This document shows positions 4,939 through 5,094 of a stretch of DNA of 5,094 nt, in pieces (position 1 is the stretch's first letter; every line of letters starts with the position of its first letter). The translations under genes were made by a program, and so were the position numbers. Below the pieces are notes generated by a model. It did not search any database, was not told where the DNA came from, and saw nothing but the letters and a program-made list of their open reading frames with translations. The DNA is from an uncultured Fibrobacter sp. GTDB taxonomy: Bacteria > Fibrobacterota > Fibrobacteria > Fibrobacterales > Fibrobacteraceae. Where the stretch lies: assembly GCA_937891805.1 (NCBI GenBank), contig CALATK010000040.1, positions 1 through 5,094 of the forward strand. The letters run 5' to 3'.

Positions 4939-5094
4939 ACGAGACCCGTTGTTACAAGGTGGCCGGTCACTTGTTCTCCGTGACGGTGGACGGTTGTTTG
5001 TTGGATGGAACCGCCGCCGGAAATTTGGACGGGAATGCCGCCGAGCCGCAGGGCGATTTCTTCGCCAAGTGCATGGACAATTACGAACCTTTTG
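4935..5094 (+). CDS. Partial gene, possible HPr-kinase-like protein (N-terminus only)
   Basis: Only the first 53 codons are present; the frame is open to the window end. It starts at GTG, overlaps the nucleotidyltransferase stop by 4 nt and has a strong Shine-Dalgarno sequence, so it is a genuine operon partner. The visible part reads Y-K-V-A-G-H-L-F-S-V (7-16), a spacer rich in D, G, A and N, then D-N-Y-E-P-F (48-53). A short strand with 'aGh.f.v' followed by '[ny].PF' is the typical opening of HPr-kinase/PEP-carboxykinase-like proteins found beside NTP_transf_5 proteins in gut bacterial clusters. That assignment rests on recalled resemblance, not on any catalytic motif: the Walker A region would lie beyond the window. 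If correct, the protein could phosphorylate a Ser of the peptides, as the kinase does in paeninodin clusters. Confidence 0.6.
   Translation, partial: MNETRCYKVAGHLFSVTVDGCLLDGTAAGNLDGNAAEPQGDFFAKCMDNYEPF
5001..5048 (+). repeat. Imperfect 24-bp tandem duplication in the final gene
   Basis: Units 5001-5024 and 5025-5048 begin with TTGGATGGAACCGCCGCCG and TTGGACGGGAATGCCGCCG, 15 of 19 bases identical. They encode L-D-G-T-A-A and L-D-G-N-A-A. The duplication sits in the spacer between the 'GHLF' strand and the 'NYEPF' motif, so it probably lengthens a surface loop without harming the fold. Confidence 0.5.

Overview
The window looks like Fibrobacter (phylum Fibrobacterota, gut or rumen), with moderate confidence. 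The first gene has a Sec signal peptide, GLUG motifs, InlB/Listeria-Bacteroides repeats and a C-terminal tail of the 'W-Y-D-L-Q-G-R ... G-x-Y-x-x-N-G-x-x-V-x-V-K' kind, a combination common in Fibrobacter and Bacteroidota secreted proteins. The genes also carry readable Shine-Dalgarno sequences (AAGGTG, AGGTG, GGAGG) and a sigma70-like promoter (TTGACT-17-TAAATT). That argues against Bacteroidota, which usually lack both. No rRNA, tRNA, CRISPR array, transposase or attachment site was seen.

Layout, all on the + strand. Positions 1-193: no gene; a CRP-like palindrome, a good promoter and a ribosome binding site. Positions 194-3301: a 1035-residue secreted, probably surface-displayed repeat protein. 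Positions 3307-3765: three very short genes of 37, 41 and 46 codons. Their products align without gaps over the N-terminal part (K-K-x-Y-x-A-P-E, then L, then L-L-x-x-S) and then diverge into unrelated tails, as RiPP (ribosomally made, modified peptide) precursors do. Positions 3786-3812: a strong intrinsic terminator. Positions 3826-4938: a nucleotidyltransferase of the NTP_transf_5 type, with a clear G-D-I-D motif. Position 4935 to the window end: the start of a gene overlapping it by 4 nt. Its first residues resemble the N-terminus of HPr-kinase-like proteins that accompany such nucleotidyltransferases.

Working model (inference): the three peptides are precursors or substrates, and the enzymes after the terminator tailor them. 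Terminator read-through would set a high peptide-to-enzyme ratio. NTP_transf_5 and HPr-kinase-like proteins are known tailoring neighbours in paeninodin-type lasso peptide clusters. However, no lasso protease, cyclase or PqqD-like protein is visible here, and the peptides lack the usual Thr before the core. This may therefore be a different, poorly described class. The close spacing of the surface protein gene to the first peptide (5 nt, no terminator) suggests they share a transcript.

Base composition changes sharply at about 3800. The surface protein gene is AT-rich (about 37% GC in a hand-counted 60-nt stretch near 850), while the nucleotidyltransferase gene is GC-rich (65% in a 60-nt stretch near 4100). 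The two halves may have different histories.
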